Counted from the stretch's first letter, positions 25,455 through 34,768 are shown. The stretch is DNA of 34,854 nucleotides from Candidatus Psychracetigena formicireducens (GCA_018725175.1 QLTX01000005.1:1-34854); one strand, 5' to 3'. Numbers and translations are program-made. The notes: a model not told the origin generated them from the sequence alone.

Positions 25455-27173
25455 CTAATCCTCCACTTTTATATGTAAGTTTTTGAGCTGTTGGTGCTCA
25501 ACCTCAGAAGGAGCATCTGTTAGGGGGTCATAAGTAGAAGTCATTTTAGGAAAAGCAATAACCTCTCTAATTGATTCTTCTCCCATCAAAATAGCTACCA
25601 GCCTATCAAACCCCAAAGCTATTCCCCCGTGTGGCGGTGCTCCAAATGAAAGAGCTTTTAAAAGAAACCCAAACTTTTCCTCTATTTCTTTATCGCTAAG
25701 ACCCAGAGTTTTGAACAGTTCCTGCTGAATATCGGGGGAAATAATTCTTAGGCTACCTCCTCCTAATTCTACGCCATTTATCACTATATCATAAGCTTGA
25801 GCTCTCATCTTTAAGGGGTTGGTCGAAAATAATGGAATATCCTCAACCAGGGGTGAGGTAAAAGGATGGTGTTTGGAGTTGATATTTCCTTCTTTACTTA
25901 ATTCAAATAAGGGAAAGTCTACCACCCATACCAACTCAAATTCCTTATCAGGGAGGATTTTTTCCACTTCAATAATCTTCTTTCTTAGAAGCCCGAGCAA
26001 TTCCAGGGAGCGGTATTTCTCTCCACCTATCACCATTAAAACATCACCTGGTTGCATGCCATATTTTGTTTTAAGAGCTGTAAATAGTTCAGGGTCTTTT
26101 TCTTGTTCGTCTAATTTAAGGACTTTAACTCCTTTTCCTCCATAGCTCTTTAGGTACTCATCATAACTCTGGAGGTATTTTCGACCGGTTTTAGAAGCAT
26201 TGCGGCATATAATGCCACCGACGAAGGGAGCCTCTTTTAAATACTGAATGTTACTATGTTGAAAAATAGTAGTGAAGTCTAATACTTCCAAGCTATATCT
26301 TAAATCAGGTTTATCGGTTCCATATCTACAAATTGATTCATCGTAAGTAATGATTTTAAAGGGCTTGGGAAGGTCAATATCAAGGATTTCTTTCCATAAT
26401 AAACCGAGGAGATTTTCTACTAAGCTCATAACCTCAAACTGATCAATAAAAGACATTTCTACGTCTATTTGGGTAAATTCAATTTGACGATCCGACCTGG
26501 GGTCTTCATCTCTAAAACATTTAGATAATTGAAAGTATTTGTCAAAATTTGCAATCATCAACAGTTGTTTATAAATCTGGGGTGATTCGGCCAGAGCAAA
26601 GAATTTCCCAGTAAATACACGGCTGGGTATCAGGAAGTTTCTTGCTCCACCAGGAGTGTATTTTACAATTAAGGGTGTTTCCACCTCTATAAAACCATTC
26701 CCGTGGAAAAAATCTCTTACTAATTTAGAAATCTTCGACCTGAAAATAATATTCTTATTAAGTGACTCTCTTCTTAAATCAAGATATCTGTATTTCATCC
26801 TCAAAAGCTCATCTAACTGAAATTCTCTGGAAATCTCAAATGGTAAGGGGAGAGTTGAACTTATGCGGATTATATCGCTTCCCAGGATTTCAACTTCTCC
26901 TGTTTTAATCTGGTAATTAATAGATTCTTCAGGTCTTCTTCTCACATATCCTGATATTTCCACAACCTCTTCCGGTTTAATGTTTAGTAAAAGTTCTGCA
27001 TGAACAGTACTAAGAAAATCATGCCAAACAGTTTGCACCACCCCTTCTCTATCCCTGACATCTATAAAGAGAACACCTCCATGATTTCTGATTTTTTGAA
27101 CCCAGCCTTTAATAGTTATATATTCACCAACATGTATGCTATGTACATTTCCAGCATATACGGTTCTTTTCAA
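25455..27173 (-). CDS. aspS: Aspartyl-tRNA synthetase, probably non-discriminating
   Basis: A class IIb synthetase of 572 aa, bacterial type with the GAD insert. The N-terminal OB-fold has GWVQKIRNHGGVLFIDVRDREG. His31 is the residue that, in characterised bacterial enzymes, marks relaxed recognition of tRNA-Asp and tRNA-Asn; strict enzymes have Leu there. The core has FIEVETPLIVKYTPGGARNFLIPSR, FFALAESPQIYKQLLMIANFDKYFQLSKCFRDEDPRSDRQIEFTQIDVEMSF as motif 2 and GGIALGFDRLVAILMGEESIREVIAFPK as motif 3. TTG at 27173 overlaps the hisS stop (TTGA), so the pair is co-translated. Non-discrimination is inferred and would require GatCAB elsewhere. Confidence 0.95.
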   Translation of the reverse strand: MKRTVYAGNVHSIHVGEYITIKGWVQKIRNHGGVLFIDVRDREGVVQTVWHDFLSTVHAELLLNIKPEEVVEISGYVRRRPEESINYQIKTGEVEILGSDIIRISSTLPLPFEISREFQLDELLRMKYRYLDLRRESLNKNIIFRSKISKLVRDFFHGNGFIEVETPLIVKYTPGGARNFLIPSRVFTGKFFALAESPQIYKQLLMIANFDKYFQLSKCFRDEDPRSDRQIEFTQIDVEMSFIDQFEVMSLVENLLGLLWKEILDIDLPKPFKIITYDESICRYGTDKPDLRYSLEVLDFTTIFQHSNIQYLKEAPFVGGIICRNASKTGRKYLQSYDEYLKSYGGKGVKVLKLDEQEKDPELFTALKTKYGMQPGDVLMVIGGEKYRSLELLGLLRKKIIEVEKILPDKEFELVWVVDFPLFELSKEGNINSKHHPFTSPLVEDIPLFSTNPLKMRAQAYDIVINGVELGGGSLRIISPDIQQELFKTLGLSDKEIEEKFGFLLKALSFGAPPHGGIALGFDRLVAILMGEESIREVIAFPKMTSTYDPLTDAPSEVEHQQLKNLHIKVED

Positions 27174-28426
27174 CTCATATCTCCTTTACCCGAAAGTAAT
27201 ACCAGGACTTTTTCTTCTTCTTCGTTTTCATATACTTTTTCTTCACCTGTAGTAAGGTTTTTCAAAACCATATCTTTTTGAAATATTGTTAAAAAGAATT
27301 CATAATTATCTTTATCTGCTGTTTTAACCTGGGACTTTAGACTTCGGTTTTGGTAATTACATTCAGCTTTTAACCCCCTATTACGTAAATCAAAAGTTAT
27401 TCTAAATACTTTGTCCCAGAGACCGGTTTCGGGAGATGATATATACACACCTTTTCTCGGGGAATTCAAAAAATCAGGATTATTTGAATAAACAACCTGA
27501 TAAAGCCTATCAAATCCTAAAGCAAACCCCACTCCAGGGGTTTCTTTTCCACCGAGACAGGAAATAAGCTGGTCATACCTTCCACCACCAAGAATACTGG
27601 TGCTCTCGCCTAAATAGGGAGTAACTAATTCAAAGACTGTTCTGTTGTAATAGTCAAGACCTCTTACCAGATTAGGATTTTCCTGCCAGTTAATATTAAG
27701 GGTTTGTAACCCTTTTTTAACCTCATCATAATGTTGGCTGCATGAAGGACATAGATTATCAGACAATATTGGCAATTCGGCATTGCGGTGTTTATCAATT
27801 TTACAATCCAACACCCTTAAGGTGTTAGTAGTCACTCTTCGCCGACAGTCTTCACAATAATAGGCAATAACCTGTTTAAGTAAACCGCCAAGCTTTAAAA
27901 TATATTGGGATCTACACTCAGAACACCCAATAGAATTAATATATATTAGGTAGTCTTTGATAGCAAAAGATTCTACAGTATCTTTGCAAAGCGAGATCAG
28001 TTCCACATCCAGGTAAGGCGAATCTGACCCGAGAGCTTCCACTCCAAAGTGGTAAAACTCACGATATCTTCCTGATTGCGGTCTTTCATAGCGAAACATT
28101 GACCCAAAATAGTAATATTTAGATACTCCATTAAATTTATCAATTCCTTTTTCTACAAATAGCCGGGCTAAAGAAGCAGTTCCTTCTGGCCTTAAGGTTA
28201 ACCACCTGCCTTTTCTGTCTTGAAAGGTATACATTTCTTTTTGAACAATGTCAGTATCCTCTCCGATACCTCTCTTAAAGAGTTCCGTATGTTCAAAAGT
28301 GGGAAAGATGACTTTTTTATAGCCATATTCTTCAGCTCTAACAGTAAGTTTACTTAAAATAATATCCCACCCCTCAGATTCCGGGGGTAAAATGTCTCGT
28401 GTGCCGCGGGGTGCTCTGTATTCCAT
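27170..28426 (-). CDS. hisS: Histidyl-tRNA synthetase
   Basis: Charges tRNA-His. It has 418 aa. It opens MEYRAPRGTRDILPPES and has motif 1 EYGYKKVIFPTFEHTELFKRGIGEDTDIVQKEMYTF, motif 2 RPEGTASLARLFVEK with the FGSMFRYERPQSGRYREFYHFGVEALG block, and the family signatures LVRGLDYYNRTVFE and GGGRYDQL. Motif 3 is GVGFALGFDRL. A C-terminal anticodon-binding domain ends the protein. A Cys-rich insert in the middle (CSEC, CEDC, CPSC) is common in non-proteobacterial HisRS. ATG at 28426 follows AGGATGG. It is the first gene of the long minus-strand unit, read from the promoter at 28457-28485. Confidence 0.96.
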   Translation of the reverse strand: MEYRAPRGTRDILPPESEGWDIILSKLTVRAEEYGYKKVIFPTFEHTELFKRGIGEDTDIVQKEMYTFQDRKGRWLTLRPEGTASLARLFVEKGIDKFNGVSKYYYFGSMFRYERPQSGRYREFYHFGVEALGSDSPYLDVELISLCKDTVESFAIKDYLIYINSIGCSECRSQYILKLGGLLKQVIAYYCEDCRRRVTTNTLRVLDCKIDKHRNAELPILSDNLCPSCSQHYDEVKKGLQTLNINWQENPNLVRGLDYYNRTVFELVTPYLGESTSILGGGRYDQLISCLGGKETPGVGFALGFDRLYQVVYSNNPDFLNSPRKGVYISSPETGLWDKVFRITFDLRNRGLKAECNYQNRSLKSQVKTADKDNYEFFLTIFQKDMVLKNLTTGEEKVYENEEEEKVLVLLSGKGDMS

Positions 28427-28456
28427 AATTAAACCATCCTTAATAATTCTGTAAAA

Positions 28457-28485
28457 ATCTTATAATATTCACCATAAAATGTCAA
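28457..28485 (-). promoter_or_regulatory. Promoter for hisS-aspS-dnaX-...-psuG
   Basis: On the minus strand TTGACA (28485-28480) is followed after exactly 17 bases by TAAGAT (28462-28457); an overlapping TATAAG is also there. The -35 is a perfect consensus. It would start transcription about 25 bases before the hisS ATG, leaving a short leader with no T-box or riboswitch. All nine downstream genes overlap or abut, so it could drive the whole run. Confidence 0.65.
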
Positions 28486-28537
28486 CCTTGTTTCATTTTA
28501 CCCGATTTTTAATTATATTTTGAAAGAAAAGATGAAT

Positions 28538-28555
28538 GAGAAAAACTATTTCCTC
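28538..28555 (-). terminator. Weak hairpin after the DUF885 gene
   Basis: On the minus strand, just after the DUF885 stop, GAGGAAA can pair with TTTTCTC across a TAGT loop (one G-T pair), followed by a T-rich but interrupted stretch. It could end the four-gene unit before the hisS promoter. The stem is AT-rich, so this is a weak call. Confidence 0.3.
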
Positions 28556-28556
28556 G

Positions 28557-30140
28557 CTAAGAAAACAACTCCAGCCTAGCCATCGCAGGAGCGATTGTTC
28601 CCAGGGAAAGTAGTTTATTATGAAATTCTTTTAAATTAAATTTATCACCTTTTTTAATTTTATAGTCATTTATCAGACTGATAATCTCTCTCTTTCCTGT
28701 AAGAAAAGAAAGAGGTTGTGTAGGGTTAAAAGTATATCTTTTAACTTCAGATTCAGCCTCATTCCTATCCAGATAAGCTTTTTCTATAAGAAAATTAACA
28801 CCTTCTATAACTGTCATGCCCTGAGTGTGTAATTTAATATCAACTATTACCCTGGCTGCCCTCCAGAGTTGGTCTTTATAACGAATTAACCGAAAAATAG
28901 GGTCCGAAAGGTAACCTACATTGTCCATCAACTCTTCACAATAAAAAGCCCAACCTTCTCTAAAGAGGAGTGAATAAGATACTTTTCTAATCAATGACTC
29001 ATTTAAACCAGAAAAAGCAAATTGTAAGTGATGTCCAGGATAAGCTTCATGCACTACAGTAATAGGTATACTTTTCCGATAGTGAGCCCTCAATCCCTTG
29101 CTTTCAGTAGGAGTTATCCAAAATCTCCCGGTTTGTTTATTCTGCAAAAGAGGGGGTGAAACATAACCTACATAAGGTAAAATTGTTCGTGCAAATAAGG
29201 GAGTTTCTTCAATAAGTAAATTTTCATATAAAGGAAAGTCAACCAGGTCTTTCTTCAGAACAAACTCCCTTACCCTGGAGGTTTCTTCTCTATATTCTTT
29301 TAACAGGCTATCTGTTGAAGGATGGTCATCTCTTAATTTCTCAAATATTTCCTGTGGAGAAAGCCCTGGTTCAACAGTATTACATAGCTCTTCTACCTTA
29401 ACCATGGTATCATTAAGAACCATTTCTCCCCAGGATAACAGTTCTTCAGGGGTATGATAAATAAAGTGGTCCTCTAATAGTATCTTTCTGAATATCTCAC
29501 GTCCTACTCCGAAATCGTCTTTATTAGTTGGTAGTGTGTTTAGGTAAGATAAAAAATTCTGCAGAGACTCACTAACCTGTTCTATTAGTCTATCTACTTC
29601 TGGCTTTTGATTATTATTTTCAAAGATAGGGGGTATAGTGAATTTTAAAAACATCAGTCCGCTTTGACCTATCTCCTGGGCAATTTTTATGAAAGTTGCC
29701 GGTGGGTCCACCAGATTCATCTTTCCTTCCCTTAAAACCCTGCTTGCTTCTACCAACCGGTTCTTAATATTCTCCAGCCTTTTCTCTGGTGGTAAATAAT
29801 CTCTGGCAATCAGGAGGTATAAACCGTATAAAAAAGAGTATATATAAATAATCGGTAATTTTTTGGCTAATTTTAAATCAACCAGATTTCTTAAGTTGGT
29901 ATTTAAGAAAGAATTAAATATTTTATAATCTACTCTTTCCCTGACAGGTAATTCCTCAAGCTTAATCTCCTTAAGTTTCTGCAGGTAACTTTCAAAAAAA
30001 GTAATTTGAGTAGCGATACTATCGGTATCATAGCGAGCCAAAAGGTGGTCATAGTTGTGATTGCCTCGCTGAGTTGCTATAACAGGGTTAAAAGAAAAAT
30101 AAGTATCTACTCCTTCTTCAATTATTTTATCCAGTTTCAT
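28557..30140 (-). CDS. DUF885 metallopeptidase-like protein
   Basis: A 527-aa protein of the DUF885 family, predicted zinc metallocarboxypeptidases. The signature H-E-A-Y-P-G-H-H is at residues 364-371 (VVHEAYPGHHLQ), followed about 30 residues later by REGWAFYCEELM, in which Glu is the likely third metal ligand. The C-terminal helices have IVDIKLHTQGMTVIEGVNFL and YTFNPTQPLSFLTGKREI, also conserved. The N-terminus (FNPVIATQRGNHNYDHLLARYD) matches the family start, and no signal peptide is seen, so it is probably cytosolic. It is last in a four-gene unit after cofE, eight bases away. The substrate is unknown; peptide or C-terminal amino acid removal is inferred. Confidence 0.86.
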   Translation of the reverse strand: MKLDKIIEEGVDTYFSFNPVIATQRGNHNYDHLLARYDTDSIATQITFFESYLQKLKEIKLEELPVRERVDYKIFNSFLNTNLRNLVDLKLAKKLPIIYIYSFLYGLYLLIARDYLPPEKRLENIKNRLVEASRVLREGKMNLVDPPATFIKIAQEIGQSGLMFLKFTIPPIFENNNQKPEVDRLIEQVSESLQNFLSYLNTLPTNKDDFGVGREIFRKILLEDHFIYHTPEELLSWGEMVLNDTMVKVEELCNTVEPGLSPQEIFEKLRDDHPSTDSLLKEYREETSRVREFVLKKDLVDFPLYENLLIEETPLFARTILPYVGYVSPPLLQNKQTGRFWITPTESKGLRAHYRKSIPITVVHEAYPGHHLQFAFSGLNESLIRKVSYSLLFREGWAFYCEELMDNVGYLSDPIFRLIRYKDQLWRAARVIVDIKLHTQGMTVIEGVNFLIEKAYLDRNEAESEVKRYTFNPTQPLSFLTGKREIISLINDYKIKKGDKFNLKEFHNKLLSLGTIAPAMARLELFS

Positions 30141-30148
30141 AAAAAAAT

Positions 30149-30916
30149 TTAGAGTGCTCCTTTAAATAAATCTTCATCCTGGGAAAGCAATATTTCGCTC
30201 ATTCCTACATCGCCATCTACCCAGGTTAGGTTCTTGACAATAGAGACAGGTATGGCTTCTGTGGACTGACCAATTACTAATTCTGTAACTGAAGCAATTT
30301 CATCAATAATAGTGGTGTTTTTAACTCTTAGTTCTTTTCCATAAAGATCTCCTGTGTGTCGATAATCTCTGAAGGGAAAAATACCTGAAAAGCCAATAGC
30401 CAAATCCACCTGACCTCTCCTAAAGGGTCGGCTATAGGTATCAGTGATGATTACAGCGATTCTTTTATTGATTATTTTCTGCAGACCTTTACGAATTATT
30501 TTAGAAGATTCGTCAGGGTTTACAGGTAATAAGGAGTAAATAGTCTCGCCAGGTACGTTAGACCTGTCTGCACCTGCATTTAAACAGATATTACCTTGAA
30601 TATTTCTGACAATCAACCCTTCCGGTGTTGCTTTAACTACTTCAACAGTATCTGATAAAACCAACTCAATCAGTCTTGGGTCACGCTGAGTTGCCTCACC
30701 TAACTCCAGAGCCTTTTTAGAAGGCACAATATTTTCCAGGTCATATACCCTTCCTTCGGCTTTAGATACTATCTTTTGAGTTACCACTATAATATCTCCA
30801 TCTTCAATACTAACACTTTCTCTTTTACATGCCTCAATTATTAAGGCTGGTATATCGTCTCCTTCTTTAACTATAGGTATAGTTTGCAACCCGATTATGG
30901 TTAATGTTTTTGCCAT
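30149..30916 (-). CDS. cofE: CofE-like F420-0:gamma-glutamyl ligase
   Basis: The family adds L-glutamate through gamma linkages to coenzyme F420-0 with GTP. It has 255 aa. Recognisable blocks are LQTIPIVKEGDDI, DGDIIVVTQKIVSKAEGRVYDL, GLIVRNIQGNICLNAGADRSNVPG, VIITDTYSRPFRRGQVDLAIGFSGIFPFRDYRHTGDLYGKEL and the C-terminal DEIASVTELVIGQ. These cover the nucleotide, metal and F420-binding loops of the fold, so the protein looks complete. No other F420 gene (cofC, cofD, fbiC) is in the window. It may make F420, or, as a lone homologue, attach glutamate to some other acceptor. It lies between an acetyltransferase and DUF885 on the same strand. Confidence 0.88.
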   Translation of the reverse strand: MAKTLTIIGLQTIPIVKEGDDIPALIIEACKRESVSIEDGDIIVVTQKIVSKAEGRVYDLENIVPSKKALELGEATQRDPRLIELVLSDTVEVVKATPEGLIVRNIQGNICLNAGADRSNVPGETIYSLLPVNPDESSKIIRKGLQKIINKRIAVIITDTYSRPFRRGQVDLAIGFSGIFPFRDYRHTGDLYGKELRVKNTTIIDEIASVTELVIGQSTEAIPVSIVKNLTWVDGDVGMSEILLSQDEDLFKGAL

Positions 30917-30944
30917 TATCTCCTCCGATTATTTTATATCCATA

Positions 30945-32084
30945 TTATAATTTTTTACCAAAAATATAAAACTTCTTATAAGGTACTCCTCCGGCGTTTT
31001 TTATCACATTACTAATCTCCCAGTTATCTTCAAGAGTCATTGAGGCTTCTCCCCAAGTATAACCTTTCTTAATAACTTCTAAGGCTGTTTTAGTATATAA
31101 TAACGCACTTAAGCCGCGGTTTCTATATTCTTCCAATACACCAAGCATAAACACTCTGATTGATTTCATTTTTCTAAATTTTAATCTATAAAGTAATTTG
31201 GCCATGTTCCAGGGAGAAAGGCTTCCATTTAGGTCACTTATAATTTCATTTATATTAGGCAAGGTTACAGATACGCCCACTGGTTGCCCATTGATATATG
31301 CGAATAAAACTAAGTCCGGGTCAATAATGCTTTTAAGTTTAGAACCTACATATTTTACATCATCGTCAGTAATCGGAGTGAACCCCCAGTTCTTTTTCCA
31401 ACATTCATTAAAAAGATACTTTACTACTCCCAGTTCCTCATCAAACTTCTTCATGTTTACACTTCTAACTTTTACCTGAAATCTCTTCTCCAGATTATTA
31501 GTTACATTTTTTAACCAGCCATCTTTTTCAGTAAAAGCTTTTATTTCTACCTGCCAGGCATACCAAGTTTTAACTATATTAAAACCACTATTAGTCAATA
31601 TTTCTGGATAATACGGAGGATTATAACCCGTTAATATAACTGGTGCTGAAAAACCCTCTGCTAAAACTCCTATCTCCTCACTCATGGTAGGATTTACTGG
31701 TCCTATTACTTCAGTCATTCCTTTTTCTTTTATCCACCTACAGACATGCCCAAGCAAAAGTTTACTCGCTTCCACATAATTCACGCATTCAAAGAAGCCA
31801 AAATATCCAGTTTTAGACTGGTGATAATCAACATACTGAAAATCTATATGGGCAGAAGCTCTACCAACTATTTTACCTTTATACTCAACCATAAACAAGT
31901 GCATTTGACCATGCTTAAAAAAAGGATTAATAGATGGAGAAAATCTTTGAGATAATTCAACCCTAAGAAGAGGTATATAGTCCTTATCACCGTTATATAT
32001 TTCGTTTTTGTAAGTAAAATCAATAAACTTATTTAAATTATTTTTATCATTTACTGGAAAGTCAATAATTCTATAATTATTCAT
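30945..32084 (-). CDS. GNAT-like acetyltransferase (YghO-type)
   Basis: A 379-aa protein resembling the YghO group of predicted N-acyltransferases. Characteristic stretches are KDYIPLLRVELSQRFSPSINPFFKHG near the N-terminus, GYFGFFECVN, EVIGPVNPTMSEEIGVLAEGF and TGYNPPYYPEILTNSGF, and a second half with VLFAYINGQPVGVSVTLPNINE and FMLGVLEEYRNRGLSALLYTKT. The last segment matches the acetyl-CoA pyrophosphate loop of GNAT folds (E-x-R-x-x-G-L). Two GNAT-like halves are likely. The ATG at 32084 follows GGAGAGA. The substrate is unknown. It is 42 bases from the M20 gene and 28 from cofE, so the set is probably co-transcribed. Confidence 0.8.
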   Translation of the reverse strand: MNNYRIIDFPVNDKNNLNKFIDFTYKNEIYNGDKDYIPLLRVELSQRFSPSINPFFKHGQMHLFMVEYKGKIVGRASAHIDFQYVDYHQSKTGYFGFFECVNYVEASKLLLGHVCRWIKEKGMTEVIGPVNPTMSEEIGVLAEGFSAPVILTGYNPPYYPEILTNSGFNIVKTWYAWQVEIKAFTEKDGWLKNVTNNLEKRFQVKVRSVNMKKFDEELGVVKYLFNECWKKNWGFTPITDDDVKYVGSKLKSIIDPDLVLFAYINGQPVGVSVTLPNINEIISDLNGSLSPWNMAKLLYRLKFRKMKSIRVFMLGVLEEYRNRGLSALLYTKTALEVIKKGYTWGEASMTLEDNWEISNVIKNAGGVPYKKFYIFGKKL

Positions 32085-32126
32085 ATATATCTCTCCTTGC
32101 AGTCTTTAGGAAATAATGCATCAAAA

Positions 32127-33530
32127 TCACTTTATTCTATTGACATTTTTAATAAACAAAACATAGAATTGTACCATCTTAACCAGATCTACAATCGGTA
32201 TCCTTTCATTAATTCCATGAACACGCTTCATATCCTCCAGAGAAATAACAAGCGGGCGAAACCGATAAATATTTTCACTAACAGATAAAAAATGTCTTGA
32301 GTCTGTAGCTCCAAGTACTAAATTAGGTATGACGGGTACTCCAGGAAATAATTGATTTATCGTTTTAGTTAAAATTGCATATCCTTCATTATCCAGGCTT
32401 GATATTTTTGAAGGATCCCAGCTTTGACCATATTTTTCAACTTTTATGCTGGTATTCTTAACAATTTTCCTTGAATGCTTCAACACTCCCTCAGCAGTAT
32501 TTCCAGGGACTATACGAAAATTTACTACTGCTTTATCAATGGTTGGTAAAATATTATCTTTAACTCCTGCTTCCACCATAGTTACCGCAGTTGTAGTTCT
32601 AATCATTGCTTTAATAAGAGGCGAAGAAACATAATAGGCTAATAGTGGCCAAAAAAGCCATAGATTGGACAAAACAATCTTGTATGAGTAGGAAATATAA
32701 GGAATTAAACTTTCAAAGAATAATTTAGTTACCCAATTAAGCGTTGGAGTGCATTGCTTATTTTCAAGATTAACGATTGCCCGGCTTAACATTCCAATGC
32801 TGGAATTTTTGGTAGGCATTGATGAATGACCTCCACTACTTTCAGAAGTTAATTCAATACTAATATAACCTTTTTCTGCAACACCTACGGTGGCTAATGG
32901 TTTCTCAATAAACTTGTTAAAACCACTAACAATTGCTCCACCCTCATCAAGAACATAATCAATTTTAATATTCTTTTCTTTGAGCATTTGAGATATCTGG
33001 CAGGCTCCCTCCCTTCCACCTATTTCCTCGTCATGACCAAAAGCCAGATATATAGTATCATCAGGTTCAAACCCTTTTTTTAACAAACACTCTACAGCAT
33101 ATAAAGTAGAGATAACACCAGCTTTATCATCTATTGCTCCTCTACCCCAGATGAATCCATCTGAAACTGTTCCCTCAAAAGGTTTGTATATCCACTCTCC
33201 TTCGGTACTACCCTCAACCGGAACTACATCATAATGCCCCATCAACAATACATTGGTATCTTTTCCTTTACCTTCCCAGGTATAAAATAGGCTATAGTCG
33301 TTTATTACTTCTTTTTTCAACTTACTATGCACCAGAGGGAAAGTTAATTCAAGGTAATTAAGGAAGTTATGGAACGGTGTTTTATTAATTTCAAAGTAAT
33401 CTTTTTGAGATATGGTAGCATATTGAAGAGATTGGCTAAATTTCAAAGTAATATCTACAACATCAAGGTTTTCTATTTCACAATCATATTTAGCATCCTT
33501 TTTGAAATTGAGCTTATTAGTACGAAGCAT
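32127..33530 (-). CDS. M20-family peptidase (CPS1/PM20D1-like)
   Basis: A dinuclear zinc aminoacylase/carboxypeptidase of the M20A group, 467 aa. Metal and catalytic motifs are intact: GHYDVVP (H99, D101), WGRGAIDDKAG (D134), FGHDEEIGG (catalytic E168 and ligand E169), and near the C-terminus GATDSRHF with the last His. The dimerisation lid lies between, starting at GYISIELTSESSGGHSS. Its hydrophobic segment (around residue 275-300, LWLFWPLLAYYVSSPLIKA) is typical of the carboxypeptidase S and PM20D1 branch, whose members cut or make N-acyl amino acids or small peptides. The ATG is at 33530; the 213 bases before it, up to the transposase relic, are AT-rich with no recognised gene. It is first in the four-gene minus-strand unit. 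Confidence 0.88.
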   Translation of the reverse strand: MLRTNKLNFKKDAKYDCEIENLDVVDITLKFSQSLQYATISQKDYFEINKTPFHNFLNYLELTFPLVHSKLKKEVINDYSLFYTWEGKGKDTNVLLMGHYDVVPVEGSTEGEWIYKPFEGTVSDGFIWGRGAIDDKAGVISTLYAVECLLKKGFEPDDTIYLAFGHDEEIGGREGACQISQMLKEKNIKIDYVLDEGGAIVSGFNKFIEKPLATVGVAEKGYISIELTSESSGGHSSMPTKNSSIGMLSRAIVNLENKQCTPTLNWVTKLFFESLIPYISYSYKIVLSNLWLFWPLLAYYVSSPLIKAMIRTTTAVTMVEAGVKDNILPTIDKAVVNFRIVPGNTAEGVLKHSRKIVKNTSIKVEKYGQSWDPSKISSLDNEGYAILTKTINQLFPGVPVIPNLVLGATDSRHFLSVSENIYRFRPLVISLEDMKRVHGINERIPIVDLVKMVQFYVLFIKNVNRIK

Positions 33531-34591
33531 CAGGATAGCAACTAAATAAAAATTATTGTTAATATAAAATATAAACCTATAATCATAATTTATCTTCTTA
33601 AACTATAAATAAGATTAACATTCTATATTATATTATAAAATGTATGGTTCTACAATATTAAGTATGAAATATAGTAATTGAAAGCATCCGCCAACCTCGG
33701 TAAACTTAGGTTATAGAAATATAATTTAAGGAGGTAAAAGCGGATGTTAGATGATTCTATCACAGTAAGATTAGGATTGCCAGTGCTTAGAATATTAGAG
33801 CAATGGGAGTTAGAGAATTATTTCCAGGTTAAAGTAATCTATCTACGGAGCAAAGCTAACTGCCTTAAGTGTGGTAAGGTAACCACCAAAGTGCATGACC
33901 GGAGATTACAGTATAAGAAAGATAGAGGACTAAGGGATAAGATAGTACTACTTAAGATCCTGAAGAGGAGATTTAGATGTCCCTTAGAGAGGAAGGTATT
34001 TACGGAACCGGATGAGGTTTTTGGCTTAAGGAGAAGATCCTCCCGAAGATTCAGAGAATACCTGGGCAGGGAAGCCCTCCATCAAACTGTCAGAAGGGTA
34101 GCCCAGAAAGAAAGGGTAGGTGAAGGACTGGTAAGGACAGGCGTAGCTGAAGAGATAGGCAGGATGTTAAAAGCTAAGGGGGTTAAATAAACCCCAGAGT
34201 TCATCGGTCTGGATGAGTTCTCGGTAAGAAAAGGGAGGATTTTTCACACTACCCTGTGTAATCTGCTGACCAGAGAAATAATGGAAGTGGTCGAAGGACC
34301 AGGACAAAAGAAGGTAGAAGAATACCTGGATAAAATATCCCAGCCAGAAAAGGTCAAGGGAGTAGTCATGGACAATACGAACCCTTCCGCCGGGCAGTTC
34401 AGATGGCCCTTCCCTGGACCAAGATCATCATAGATAAGTTCCATCTCTTAAGGCATATAAATGAGGCTCTGGACAAAGTAAGAAGCCGGCTGCAGGGAGG
34501 AAGTGGCAGAGATAAGATAAGAGAGCTTTTTAAAAGTAGATATACCTTACTTAAAGGAGCCGAGAGTCTTAAGGACTGGGAGTTAACTAAA

Positions 34592-34619
34592 TTAAACCAC
34601 CTAAGTTAAACCACCTAAG
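34592..34619 (+). repeat. 14-bp tandem duplication in the transposase relic
   Basis: TTAAACCACCTAAG occurs twice head to tail at 34592-34605 and 34606-34619. It lies in the part that should read KLNHLLNHYPEL and shifts the frame. A replication-slippage duplication is the simple explanation. Confidence 0.75.
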
Positions 34620-34661
34620 TTAACCACTACCCTGAACTACAGAGAGCCTAGGCTACTAAAG

Positions 34662-34691
34662 CCTGCCTGAGCGAGAGCGCTCGCAGTCAGG
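34662..34691. repeat. GC-rich imperfect hairpin element (copy B)
   Basis: A 30-base GC-rich block in the transposase relic. GCGAG pairs with CTCGC over an AGCG loop, and outer CCTGC...pairs with ...GTCAGG arms, with a small bulge. Compared with the expected ISL3 reading (KACL then REGFREWYQ), about 19 extra bases separate the two parts, so the hairpin looks inserted. It resembles copy A at 2993-3021. Confidence 0.5.
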
Positions 34692-34768
34692 GAAGGTTTC
34701 CGGGAATGGTACCAGGAAAGAGATAGGCCTAAGGCTGAGGAAGTATTGAGCATATTGGAAAACTGGTA

